From: an uncultured Lachnospiraceae bacterium
Lineage (GTDB): Bacteria > Bacillota > Clostridia > Lachnospirales > Lachnospiraceae
Direction of reading: 5' to 3'
Length of the DNA: 16,091 nt
Assembly (NCBI GenBank): GCA_910588755.1
Contig: CAJUQZ010000086.1
Span: 1 to 16,091 of the forward strand
Positions 6,103 through 13,423 of the stretch are shown here, one piece after another; position 1 is the stretch's first letter, and every line of letters starts with the position of its first letter. Made by a program: the position numbers and the translations under genes. The notes beneath the pieces are model-generated. The model was not told the DNA's origin. It made no database searches and worked only from the letters and a program-made list of their open reading frames with translations.

Positions 6103-7428
6103 ATGAAGAAAGAATATCTGCACGTGATTGAGCGTGTTGCGCCGGGCAGTATCGCTGAGGAGTTAGAGATCGAGGCTGGCGATGTCCTTGTGGAAATCAA
6201 TGGAAATCGGATTGAGGACATCTTTGACTATCAGTACTATACGCAGGACGAGTATATAGAAGTGACGGTTCGAAAAGCGTCGGGGGAGGAATGGATTCTT
6301 GAGATTGACAAAGAATATGATGAGGATCTTGGCATCACTTTTGGGAATGGACTGATGGACGAGTACCATTCGTGCCGTAATAAATGTATTTTCTGCTTTA
6401 TTGACCAGATGCCTGGGGGAATGCGGGACACGCTGTATTTCAAGGACGATGACGCGAGACTTTCCTTTCTGCAGGGAAATTATGTGACGCTGACCAATAT
6501 GTCCGACGACGATATTGACCGAATTATAAAATATCACCTCTCACCGATCAATGTCTCCTTTCAGACGACGAATCCTGCGCTTCGCTGCAAAATGCTGAAC
6601 AACCGTTTTGCGGGCGAGGCCCTTGAGAAGGCGTGGCGGCTTGCCCGGGCGGGCGTTACTATGAATGGGCAGATTGTATTGTGTAAAGGGATCAATGACG
6701 GGGCAGAGCTTGAGAGAAGCATCAGGGATTTGTCAGCGTATCTTCCCACGCTGGAGAGCGTGTCCGTGGTGCCGGTGGGGTTGTCAAAGTATCGTGACGG
6801 GCTGTTTCCACTGGAGCCGTTTACGCGGGAGGACGCCAGAAAGGTGCTCGCCACAATCCATCAGTGGCAGGATAAGCTCTATCCTGAATATGGCGTTCAT
6901 TTTATCCATGCGAGCGATGAGTGGTATATCCTTGCGGGGGAGGAGCTTCCAGAGGAGGAGCGGTATGACGGTTATCTGCAGCTGGAAAACGGTGTGGGTA
7001 TGCTGCGGCTTCTGATCAACGAGTTTCAGGAGGCGTTTGACGCGTTGAGAAATGCGGGCGGTATCAGGGTTGCGCCAAGGGAATTGTCGATTGCCACGGG
7101 GCAGCTTGCATATGGCTTTTTGCAGCAGCTGACAAATCAGCTGACAGAGGTCTGTCCGCAGCTTACAGTTCATATTTATCCGATCAGAAATGATTTTTTC
7201 GGGGAGATGATAACGGTTTCCGGCCTGCTGACAGGACAGGATCTGTTGGCGCAGCTGAAAGGAAAGGCGCTGGGGGAAAAGCTGCTGCTGCCGCAGAATG
7301 TACTAAGGAGTGGCGATACAGTATTTCTCGACGATATGACGCTCGCTGAGCTCGAAAAAGCTTTACAAGTGCCGATAGATATTGTAAAATCAAGCGGGCA
7401 GGATTTGCTTAATGCGCTCATACATTGA
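6103..7428 (+). CDS. DUF512 radical SAM protein with N-terminal PDZ-like domain
   Basis: A 441-residue cytoplasmic protein. Residues 1-70 look like a PDZ domain (VIERVAPGSIAEELEIEAGD, then GDVLVEINGNRI). Next comes a three-cysteine cluster, CRNKCIFCF (C91, C95, C98), the CxxxCxxC pattern that ligates a 4Fe-4S cluster in radical SAM enzymes, followed by FIDQMPGGMRDTLYFKDDD, a stretch typical of this family. The C-terminal half (about 220-430) corresponds to DUF512. The reaction is unknown; family members are known mainly as conserved, uncharacterised iron-sulfur proteins next to der in Clostridia. The ATG has GAAGGG five nt before the spacer ends. A 74-nt gap without terminator leads to der, so the two are likely cotranscribed. 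Linkage to der suggests, but does not show, a role in ribosome maturation or RNA/protein modification. Confidence 0.9.
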   Translation: MKKEYLHVIERVAPGSIAEELEIEAGDVLVEINGNRIEDIFDYQYYTQDEYIEVTVRKASGEEWILEIDKEYDEDLGITFGNGLMDEYHSCRNKCIFCFIDQMPGGMRDTLYFKDDDARLSFLQGNYVTLTNMSDDDIDRIIKYHLSPINVSFQTTNPALRCKMLNNRFAGEALEKAWRLARAGVTMNGQIVLCKGINDGAELERSIRDLSAYLPTLESVSVVPVGLSKYRDGLFPLEPFTREDARKVLATIHQWQDKLYPEYGVHFIHASDEWYILAGEELPEEERYDGYLQLENGVGMLRLLINEFQEAFDALRNAGGIRVAPRELSIATGQLAYGFLQQLTNQLTEVCPQLTVHIYPIRNDFFGEMITVSGLLTGQDLLAQLKGKALGEKLLLPQNVLRSGDTVFLDDMTLAELEKALQVPIDIVKSSGQDLLNALIH

Positions 7429-7502
7429 CGCGGGAAAAAGGTTTTTAGAGAATGCAATGAACTTATTATGCCTATAAAAAAGAAATGGAGATATAAAATC
7501 AA

Positions 7503-8846
7503 ATGGAAGAGAGAACCAAGAAACCGATCGTGGCGATTGTGGGACGGCCGAATGTGGGGAAATCAACGCTGTTTAACATGCTTGCCGGTGACAAAATATC
7601 GATCGTGAAGGATACGCCGGGGATTACCAGAGACCGCATTTACGCGGATGTTAACTGGCTGAACTGGAATTTTACGCTGATTGATACCGGCGGGATTGAG
7701 CCCGACAGCAAGGATGTTATCCTGTCGCAGATGCGCGAACAGGCGCAGATTGCGATTGATACGGCCGACGTGATTATTTTTCTCGTCGATGTGCGGCAGG
7801 GGCTTGTGGACGCGGATTCGAAAGTGGCTGACATGCTAAGAAGAAGCCAAAAGCCGGTGGTGCTTGTCGTGAATAAGGTGGACAGTTTTGCCAAGATGGA
7901 GGCGGACGTCTATGAATTTTACAATCTGGGAATCGGGGAACCGTATCCGATCTCCTCGGTCAACAAGCTGGGGCTTGGGGAGATGCTCGACGCCGTGACA
8001 GCGCTGTTTGACAAGGGGGCCCTGGACGAGGAGGAGGACGACAGGCCGCGGATTGCCATTGTCGGCAAACCGAATGTCGGAAAATCGTCCATTGTCAATA
8101 AAATAGCCGGGGAGGAGCGCGTGATCGTGTCGGATATCGCCGGCACGACAAGGGACGCGATCGACACGGAGATTGTGTATCACGACAGGGAGTACGTGCT
8201 TATTGACACGGCGGGGCTGCGCAGGAAAAACAAGATCAAGGAGGAGCTCGAGCGCTTTATGATTATCCGCACCGTAAGCGCGGTGGAGCGCGCCGATGTG
8301 GTCGTACTGGTGATCGACGCGGTGGAGGGCGTCACGGAGCAGGATGCGAAGATTGCAGGGATCGCCCACGAAAGGGGAAAGGGCATTATCGTTGCGGTGA
8401 ACAAGTGGGACGCGGTCGAGAAGGATGACAAGACCATATACCGCTTCACGGATAAGGTGCGCAATACGCTGTCTTTTATGCAGTATGCGGAGATTGTGTT
8501 TATATCCGCGGTGACTGGGCAGCGGCTGAATAAACTGTTCGAGATGATTGACATGGTGATTGAAAACCAGTCCCTGCGCATCTCGACAGGCGTTGTCAAC
8601 GAGATCGTAACGGAGGCTGTGGCACTCCAGCAGCCACCATCGGACAAGGGAAAGCGGCTCAAGATTTTCTACACGACGCAGGCGGGTGTGAAGCCGCCGA
8701 CGTTTGTGGTATTTGTCAATGACAAGGAGCTGATGCACTTTTCATATACCAGATATCTTGAAAATAAGATCAGGGAAGCGTTTGGTTTCCGTGGAACCCC
8801 GCTGAAATTTATCATCAGGGAGCGCAAGGACGACAAATCCAGGTAG
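7503..8846 (+). CDS. der: Ribosome-assembly GTPase Der (EngA)
   Basis: A 447-residue tandem GTPase needed for late assembly of the 50S ribosomal subunit. First G domain: GRPNVGKST (14-22), DTGG (61-64), NKVD (124-127). Second G domain: GKPNVGKSS (188-196), DTAGLRRKNKI (235-245), NKWD (300-303). The remaining roughly 95 residues form the KH-like domain, ending in GFRGTPLKFIIRERK as is usual for the family. Length and order match Der exactly. The ATG is preceded by GGAG at a rather long spacing of 12 nt. It follows the DUF512 gene and, through an inserted acetyltransferase gene, is linked to plsY and gpsA. Confidence 0.98.
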   Translation: MEERTKKPIVAIVGRPNVGKSTLFNMLAGDKISIVKDTPGITRDRIYADVNWLNWNFTLIDTGGIEPDSKDVILSQMREQAQIAIDTADVIIFLVDVRQGLVDADSKVADMLRRSQKPVVLVVNKVDSFAKMEADVYEFYNLGIGEPYPISSVNKLGLGEMLDAVTALFDKGALDEEEDDRPRIAIVGKPNVGKSSIVNKIAGEERVIVSDIAGTTRDAIDTEIVYHDREYVLIDTAGLRRKNKIKEELERFMIIRTVSAVERADVVVLVIDAVEGVTEQDAKIAGIAHERGKGIIVAVNKWDAVEKDDKTIYRFTDKVRNTLSFMQYAEIVFISAVTGQRLNKLFEMIDMVIENQSLRISTGVVNEIVTEAVALQQPPSDKGKRLKIFYTTQAGVKPPTFVVFVNDKELMHFSYTRYLENKIREAFGFRGTPLKFIIRERKDDKSR

Positions 8847-8965
8847 GGATTAGAACACTGGTTCTATATAACAAATGATGTACCCATAGAAAACAAACCG
8901 ATTTGTATTGTGTGCTGTTGGCGGATAGCTTATCATTTGAACCTGCAGGGAGGACAATCATTGAC

Positions 8966-9400
8966 ATGAATATTGTGATAAGAGCGATCGAAAGCAAAGA
9001 TTATGATTCTGTAATAACAATCTGGCGCAGTGCGCTTGGCAATTTGCAGGTAACTGATGAGACAGTTGCCAAAACCTTTGAAAAAATGAGAGGTGACAGC
9101 CGTTACGGTACATTTGTTGCTGATGTAGACGGCGAGACTGTCGGGTTTGTTACAACGGTTGAAACTTTAGCGATTGAACAGCCAAATGGATACATTAAAG
9201 TAAATGGGCTTGCTGTCTTGCCTGAATTTCAGCGGCATGGTATAGGAAAAATGCTAATGGAATGTGTCGAGAAACTGGCGCATGAGCGAAAGGTTTCACT
9301 TATTGGGCTTGCATCAGGTTTTCAACGGACAGGTGCACATGGATTTTATGAACATTTGGGATATCAGAAATTATCATATTGGTTCCGCAAGGAAATATAG
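8966..9400 (+). CDS. GNAT-family N-acetyltransferase
   Basis: A 144-residue protein with the GNAT fold: N-terminal IRAIESKDYDSVITIW, the acetyl-CoA binding motif in VLPEFQRHGIGKML (84-97; Q-R-x-G-x-G at 89-94), and the C-terminal RTGAHGFYEHLGYQKLS typical of motif B. It should transfer an acetyl group to an amine on a small molecule or protein; the substrate cannot be read. The start is the ATG at 8966 with GGGAGG at 8948-8953; the frame is open to 8903 but with no better ribosome binding site. It sits between der and plsY, is richer in A+T than either, and has an unusually A+T-rich 119-nt gap before it, suggesting later insertion into an older operon. Confidence 0.9.
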   Translation: MNIVIRAIESKDYDSVITIWRSALGNLQVTDETVAKTFEKMRGDSRYGTFVADVDGETVGFVTTVETLAIEQPNGYIKVNGLAVLPEFQRHGIGKMLMECVEKLAHERKVSLIGLASGFQRTGAHGFYEHLGYQKLSYWFRKEI

Positions 9401-9453
9401 GGTAATGCAAATGAAATAAGAATAATATGAATGAAGAAAGGTCGTATTAGAAA

Positions 9454-10107
9454 ATGATTCGGTTGGTATGTTTGTTGATCGGTTATATTTTTGGCTGCTT
9501 TCAGACGGCGTACATTTACGGGAAGCTGCATGGCATTGATATCAGACAGTACGGCAGCGGCAATGCGGGAACGACAAATTCTCTGCGCGTCCTCGGGAAG
9601 AAGGCAGGCGCAATCGTGCTGTTCTGCGATATCTTAAAGACCGGGCTTGCCATGACAGCGGTGCGGCTGCTGTTTAAGGCGCAGTACGGCGATATCCTGT
9701 ATCTGCTTGCGATCTATGCGGCTGCGGGTGCGATTCTGGGACATAATTTTCCCTTTTATCTCGGGTTTAAGGGCGGAAAGGGGATCGCCTGTACGGCGGG
9801 GCTTGTGATTTTCTTTCATCCGTATATGATCATTCCGCAGATTATCACTTTTTTTGGAATTTTCTTTACGACGCATTATGTGTCGCTGGGGTCGCTGGTG
9901 GTAGAGATCGTGTTGATTGCGGAGATGGTTATTTTCGGGCAGCTGGGACTGTGGGGAATGGCGCAGCCGGCATTGAATGAACTTTACCTTGTCACGACGC
10001 TGCTGGCGGTGCTGGCCTTCTGGGGACATCGCACGAATATTAAGCGGCTGATACATAAGGAGGAGAGAAAGACGTACTTGAACAAAAAACAGGACGAAGG
10101 GAAATAG
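9454..10107 (+). CDS. plsY: Acyl-phosphate:glycerol-3-phosphate acyltransferase PlsY
   Basis: A 217-residue integral membrane enzyme that transfers an acyl group from acyl-phosphate to glycerol-3-phosphate, the first committed step of phospholipid synthesis in most Gram-positive bacteria. Three conserved cytoplasmic loops are visible: GSGNAGTTNSLRVLG (34-48; usual form GSGNPGATNxxR), GHNFPFYLGFKGGKG (96-110, the phosphate loop) and HRTNIKRL (192-199). The proline usual in the first loop is alanine here. Hydrophobic helices lie between. AAAGG is 12 nt upstream of the ATG. The tail after the last helix is long and charged (KEERKTYLNKKQDEGK). gpsA, 75 nt downstream, makes its substrate. Confidence 0.96.
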   Translation: MIRLVCLLIGYIFGCFQTAYIYGKLHGIDIRQYGSGNAGTTNSLRVLGKKAGAIVLFCDILKTGLAMTAVRLLFKAQYGDILYLLAIYAAAGAILGHNFPFYLGFKGGKGIACTAGLVIFFHPYMIIPQIITFFGIFFTTHYVSLGSLVVEIVLIAEMVIFGQLGLWGMAQPALNELYLVTTLLAVLAFWGHRTNIKRLIHKEERKTYLNKKQDEGK

Positions 10108-10182
10108 GTGGGACACTGCGAGTGAATGGACTGCAGGAATTGTATGGTTTCGCACACAAAAAGGATTGGAGGTAGTTTTTTA

Positions 10183-11202
10183 ATGGCAAAGATAGGAATG
10201 ATTGGAGCAGGAAGCTGGGGAATCGCGCTGGCCGTGCTGCTGCACAACAACGGACATGATGTCACAGTATGGTCGGCATTCGAAGACGAGATCGACATGT
10301 TAAACAGGGAGCATGAACATAAGGATAAGCTTTCCGGGGTGAAACTCGCGGAAGATATCGTGTTTACGACAGTGCTTGCGGATGCGGTGAAAGACAAGGA
10401 CATCATAGTGCTGGCGGTGCCTTCTGCGGTCATGCGGGAGACGGCACACAGCGTGAAGGAATACGCGGCGGACGGACAGATTATGGTGAATGTGGCAAAA
10501 GGAATCGAGGAGGCCACGCTCATGACGCTTTCACAGGTGATCGAGGATGAGATCCCGCAGGCGGACGTGGCGGTTTTATCGGGGCCTTCCCACGCGGAGG
10601 AGGTCGGCAAGTGCATTCCGACGACAATTGTAGTTGGAGCAAAGACGAAGAAGACGGCGGAGTATATCCAGGCAGTCTTTATGAGCGACGTGTTCCGCGT
10701 ATATACGAGTCCTGACGTGCTTGGCATCGAGCTTGGCGCGGCGCTCAAGAATGTGGTCGCGCTGGCGGCAGGCATCGCGGACGGGCTTGGCTATGGCGAC
10801 AATACGAAGGCGGCGCTCATCACGCGCGGCATCACGGAGATCGCAAGGCTTGGCATGGAGATGGGCGGCAAGTTTGAGACTTTCTGTGGTCTGTCGGGCA
10901 TCGGAGATCTGATTGTGACCTGTGCGAGCATGCACAGCCGCAACCGCCGCGCTGGAATCCTCATCGGGCAGGGAAAAACGATGGAGGAGGCGATGGCGGA
11001 GGTGAAGATGGTAGTCGAGGGCGTATTCTCGGCAAAGGCCGCAATGCGGCTGGCTGAAAAGTACGGCGTCGAGCTTCCGATCATAGAGCAGGTCAACGAA
11101 GTGCTGTTTCACGGCAAGACAGCGGCAGCGGCGGTCAAGGACCTGATGATCCGCGATAAAAAGATTGAGATTGCGCATGATGAGGAGTGGGGAGAGAACT
11201 AA
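10183..11202 (+). CDS. gpsA: NAD(P)-dependent glycerol-3-phosphate dehydrogenase
   Basis: A 339-residue cytoplasmic enzyme that reduces dihydroxyacetone phosphate to sn-glycerol-3-phosphate, the PlsY substrate. The N-terminal nucleotide-binding motif is IGMIGAGSWGIALA (4-17). Further family signatures are NVAKGIE (103-109, K106), LSGPSHAEEV (132-141), GAALKNVVALAAGIADGLGYG (185-205, with K189 as catalytic lysine) and GIGDLIVTCASMHSRNRRAG (239-258). The frame is open to 10126, but the ATG at 10183 has GGAGGT nine nt before it and gives the normal N-terminus, so I use it. It closes the housekeeping block; no intrinsic terminator is evident after its stop, so transcription may run into the accessory region beyond. 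Confidence 0.97.
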   Translation: MAKIGMIGAGSWGIALAVLLHNNGHDVTVWSAFEDEIDMLNREHEHKDKLSGVKLAEDIVFTTVLADAVKDKDIIVLAVPSAVMRETAHSVKEYAADGQIMVNVAKGIEEATLMTLSQVIEDEIPQADVAVLSGPSHAEEVGKCIPTTIVVGAKTKKTAEYIQAVFMSDVFRVYTSPDVLGIELGAALKNVVALAAGIADGLGYGDNTKAALITRGITEIARLGMEMGGKFETFCGLSGIGDLIVTCASMHSRNRRAGILIGQGKTMEEAMAEVKMVVEGVFSAKAAMRLAEKYGVELPIIEQVNEVLFHGKTAAAAVKDLMIRDKKIEIAHDEEWGEN

Positions 11203-11220
11203 AATCTCAGGAAGTTTGGC

Positions 11221-11352
11221 ATGACGCAGGTAAACATGTTAGAGATAAAAGACGATATAACAAAGTTGGTAAACATGTTGGAAACGAAACAGGAGGAAAT
11301 TATTTATCTGACAAGGAAATGGAAAGTAGTCTACACTGGGATTTCAGCCTGA
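11221..11352 (+). pseudogene. Truncated Phd/YefM-type antitoxin remnant
   Basis: A 43-codon frame starts at ATG 11221 with AGGAAG six nt upstream and ends at TGA 11350-11352. Its first 32 residues, MTQVNMLEIKDDITKLVNML followed by ETKQEEIIYLTR, closely resemble the DNA-binding N-terminus of Phd/YefM-family type II antitoxins, which typically reads QVNMLEAKTxLSKLVxxLE...IxIARNGKPVA. After the arginine the match decays (KWKVVYTGISA) and the frame stops at about half the normal length; the toxin-binding half and a toxin gene are missing. It lies 18 nt after gpsA and 37 nt before the AlbA_2 regulator. It could still be translated as a DNA-binding fragment. Family assignment is by eye. Confidence 0.55.
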
Positions 11353-11389
11353 TATATGGAAGGGATGGAAATAAAAGAGGATATTTGCT

Positions 11390-12775
11390 GTGAATATAGA
11401 AGATTTCATTGGTGAAGCAACTGAATATGACAAAAAACAGGCACTTGAGGTAAAGAGACCAAAAAGCTGGTGCAAAAGTGTAAGTGCGTTTGCGAATACA
11501 TTTGGAGGTGCTTTGATTTTTGGGATTTCTGACAGTGGGCAGATTGTTGGACTTGAAGATCCTGAGGGAGATGCTGAAAAAATAAGTGAAATAGTAAAAT
11601 CAAGGCTGGATCCGATTCCGGAATTTAAAATCAAATTCCATAAAACGAATGACGAAAAAGTTCTGACCATACTTGAAGTGTATAAAGGAGATGAAACGCC
11701 ATACTATTATTCCGGAGATGGCGTACTGGAAGCTTTTGTCCGTGTTGGAAATGAGAGTGTAAAGGCAACTGCAAATGAATTAAAACGTCTTGTTCTCAGA
11801 GGAAAGAATACATCTTATGATTCGCAAAATTCTACTTATAAGATAGAGGATTTTGCTTTTTCAAAGCTCAGGGAAAGGCATAAGAAATGGACTGGGAGTA
11901 GTTTTGATGATAAAGATTTGATTTCATTTGGACTGGTAAACGAACAGGGAGAATTAACAAATGCAGGGGCATTGCTTGTCGATGAAAGTCCGATTCGTTG
12001 TTCAAGACTATTTTGTACAAGGTGGAATGGATTGAACAAAAGTGGTGGTGCAGTGGACGCGTTAGATGATGCGGAGTATTCGGGCAGTGTTATTTCTCTG
12101 ATTGAAAATGGAGAAGCGTTTATCAAGCGTAATTGTAAAATCAAGTGGCGTAAGACAGCAAATTCCAGAGAGGAGATGCCAGAATATGTGGAGCGAAGCT
12201 ATCACGAGGCACTTGTAAATGCTTTGGCACACCGCGACTATCTGGTTAACGGCAGTGAAGTTCATATTGACATATATGATGACAGAATGGAAATCTATTC
12301 TCCGGGAGGAATGCCAGATGGTTCCATGATTCAGGATAGAGATCCGCTCACAGTACCTTCTACCAGAAGGAATCCAGTCCTTGCAGATGTATTCAACAGG
12401 CTTGGATATATGGAGCGTAAAGGCAGCGGGTTCGGGAAGATTATCAGTGGTTATGAATTTCAAATCAACTTTAATCAGAGCAAAAGACCATCATTCCGTT
12501 CAGACAGATATCAGTTTACCGTGGTGATGCCGAACCTGAATTATGATGTCCCTCAAGATGTTCCTCAAGATGTCCCTCAAGATGTCCCTCAAGACAAGCT
12601 GGATACTCAGATTATAGACTTGATTCGTAAGGACAATAAAATTAGTACAGAGAAAATAGCGATTGCATTAGGTGTAAGTTCTAAAACAATAAAGCGCCAT
12701 ATCAAGGAAATGAATAACGTAAATTATGTTGGGCGTGGTTTTAGTGGACATTGGGAAATAATTGATAATGAGTAA
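11390..12775 (+). CDS. AlbA_2-domain putative transcriptional regulator with ATPase-like fold and winged helix
   Basis: A 461-residue protein of the 'ATP-binding protein / AlbA_2 (Schlafen-type) domain' family. Residues 1-135 form the AlbA_2 domain (EYDKKQALEVKRPKSWCKSV, then ANTFGGALIFGISDSGQIVG). Residues 255-360 match the HATPase_c_4-like segment (SYHEALVNALAHRDYLVNGS at 270-289, YSPGGMPDG at 303-311, RKGSGFGK at 343-350). Four DVPQ units (386-401) form a linker to a C-terminal winged helix (about 403-461; STEKIAIALGVSSKTIKRHI). The start is GTG at 11390 with GAGG nine nt upstream, matching the usual N-terminus. Such proteins are generally called DNA-binding regulators, with targets unknown; some occur near defence or toxin-antitoxin genes. 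The gene is clearly A+T-richer than gpsA upstream, suggesting horizontal acquisition. Confidence 0.88.
   Translation: MNIEDFIGEATEYDKKQALEVKRPKSWCKSVSAFANTFGGALIFGISDSGQIVGLEDPEGDAEKISEIVKSRLDPIPEFKIKFHKTNDEKVLTILEVYKGDETPYYYSGDGVLEAFVRVGNESVKATANELKRLVLRGKNTSYDSQNSTYKIEDFAFSKLRERHKKWTGSSFDDKDLISFGLVNEQGELTNAGALLVDESPIRCSRLFCTRWNGLNKSGGAVDALDDAEYSGSVISLIENGEAFIKRNCKIKWRKTANSREEMPEYVERSYHEALVNALAHRDYLVNGSEVHIDIYDDRMEIYSPGGMPDGSMIQDRDPLTVPSTRRNPVLADVFNRLGYMERKGSGFGKIISGYEFQINFNQSKRPSFRSDRYQFTVVMPNLNYDVPQDVPQDVPQDVPQDKLDTQIIDLIRKDNKISTEKIAIALGVSSKTIKRHIKEMNNVNYVGRGFSGHWEIIDNE
12545..12592 (+). repeat. Four tandem 12-bp repeats encoding DVPQ
   Basis: GATGTCCCTCAA occurs at 12545-12556, 12569-12580 and 12581-12592, and as GATGTTCCTCAA at 12557-12568. 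Each unit encodes Asp-Val-Pro-Gln in the linker between the ATPase-like segment and the winged helix. Because the unit is a multiple of three, gain or loss of copies by slippage would keep the frame and only change linker length. Confidence 0.97.
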
Positions 12776-12851
12776 AGTGGGTGTAAAGATGCGCCATAGT
12801 TATATTTGCAACTGCTGTATGGTGTTATTCTAAAATGCAGTCCGCAACTTT

Positions 12852-12879
12852 TTGACAGTGAGGCCAGCACTTTTACAGT
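12852..12879 (+). promoter_or_regulatory. Possible promoter for the small membrane protein gene
   Basis: TTGACA at 12852-12857, a 16-nt spacer and TACAGT at 12874-12879 (four of six matches to the -10 consensus). Transcription would start near 12886, about 40 nt before the ATG at 12927. Confidence 0.45.
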
Positions 12880-12926
12880 GGATAGAGTATCAGGGAAACT
12901 GAAATTATGGATTGGAGGGATAAAAC

Positions 12927-13244
12927 ATGTTTATGGGATTTGTAATATACAGCATTGCAGCTTTGGTCTTTCTGCTTATTGGATTTGGCGTCCGGAAGTC
13001 CGACGGGGCGGCCGGGTTTTATACATTTGCAAAAAAGCCGGTTGTCAAGGATGTCAAAAAGTACAATCATGCTGTTTCCATACTCTGGTTTGCGGCGGCG
13101 GCTGTACTCGAACTGGCAGGCGTACCGTTTCTGTTTCTGGAGCAGAACTCCCCTTTTTTTATCGTGGTCATACTGGAAGTGATGCTTCTGGTACTGGCAA
13201 TGATGTTTGCGTATGCAAGAATTGAGGCAAAGTACAGGGGATAA
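12927..13244 (+). CDS. Small three-helix membrane protein, DUF3784-like
   Basis: A 105-residue protein with GGAGGG seven nt before its ATG. Three hydrophobic segments are visible: about residues 4-22, 49-70 and 76-95. The loop between the first two, RKSDGAAGFYTFAKKPVVKD, is basic and therefore probably cytoplasmic. Size, three-helix layout and the glycine/lysine-rich loop resemble DUF3784 proteins of Firmicutes, whose function is unknown; I am not certain of the family. It has a possible promoter of its own and no obvious partner; it follows the AlbA_2 regulator by 151 nt and converges on the araC-type gene. Confidence 0.7.
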   Translation: MFMGFVIYSIAALVFLLIGFGVRKSDGAAGFYTFAKKPVVKDVKKYNHAVSILWFAAAAVLELAGVPFLFLEQNSPFFIVVILEVMLLVLAMMFAYARIEAKYRG

Positions 13245-13392
13245 TGCAGGTGTGATTTGGCAGGTAAAATTGTTTTTATTAGACTGGTCAAAACAATATT
13301 TCCAGTAAAAGAAATCTTTACGGTTTTTTAGCGCAGGGAACACCTTCCATGCCCTGTTAATGGGTAACATTTATGGGAGATTGCAAAATTTG

Positions 13393-13423
13393 TGCGCACG
13401 CCTTCTAAGGAAAAGGCGGCGCA
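13393..13423 (-). terminator. Probable terminator of the AraC-family gene, overlapping its end
   Basis: Arms 13393-13404 and 13413-13423 pair over 11 bp with a single bulged A at 13398; the loop of 8 nt contains the stop codon of the minus-strand gene. On the minus strand the stem is followed by ACAAATTTT, a weak T tract. The same hairpin could also stop plus-strand transcripts, but no T tract follows on that side. Confidence 0.5.

Noticed and set aside
7836..8738. Minus-strand open frame of about 300 codons inside der
   Set aside because: It is antisense to the second G domain and KH-like domain of Der, with no recognisable motif or ribosome binding site.
12545..12592. CRISPR-like short repeats
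   Set aside because: The units are contiguous 12-bp coding repeats without spacers, inside an open gene.
12806..13225. Plus-strand frame of 139 codons overlapping the small membrane protein
   Set aside because: It is Cys/Gly-rich and featureless, while the overlapping frame at 12927 has a strong ribosome binding site and clear membrane helices.
2543..13296. Shared 13-mer CTGGTCAAAACAA at 2543-2555 and 13284-13296
   Set aside because: In a 16-kb window one or two such chance 13-base matches are expected, and the flanks do not match.
13269..13297. A+T stem ATTGTTTT/AAAACAAT after the small membrane protein gene
   Set aside because: Eight A+T-rich pairs with no T run after the 3' arm are too weak to call a terminator.
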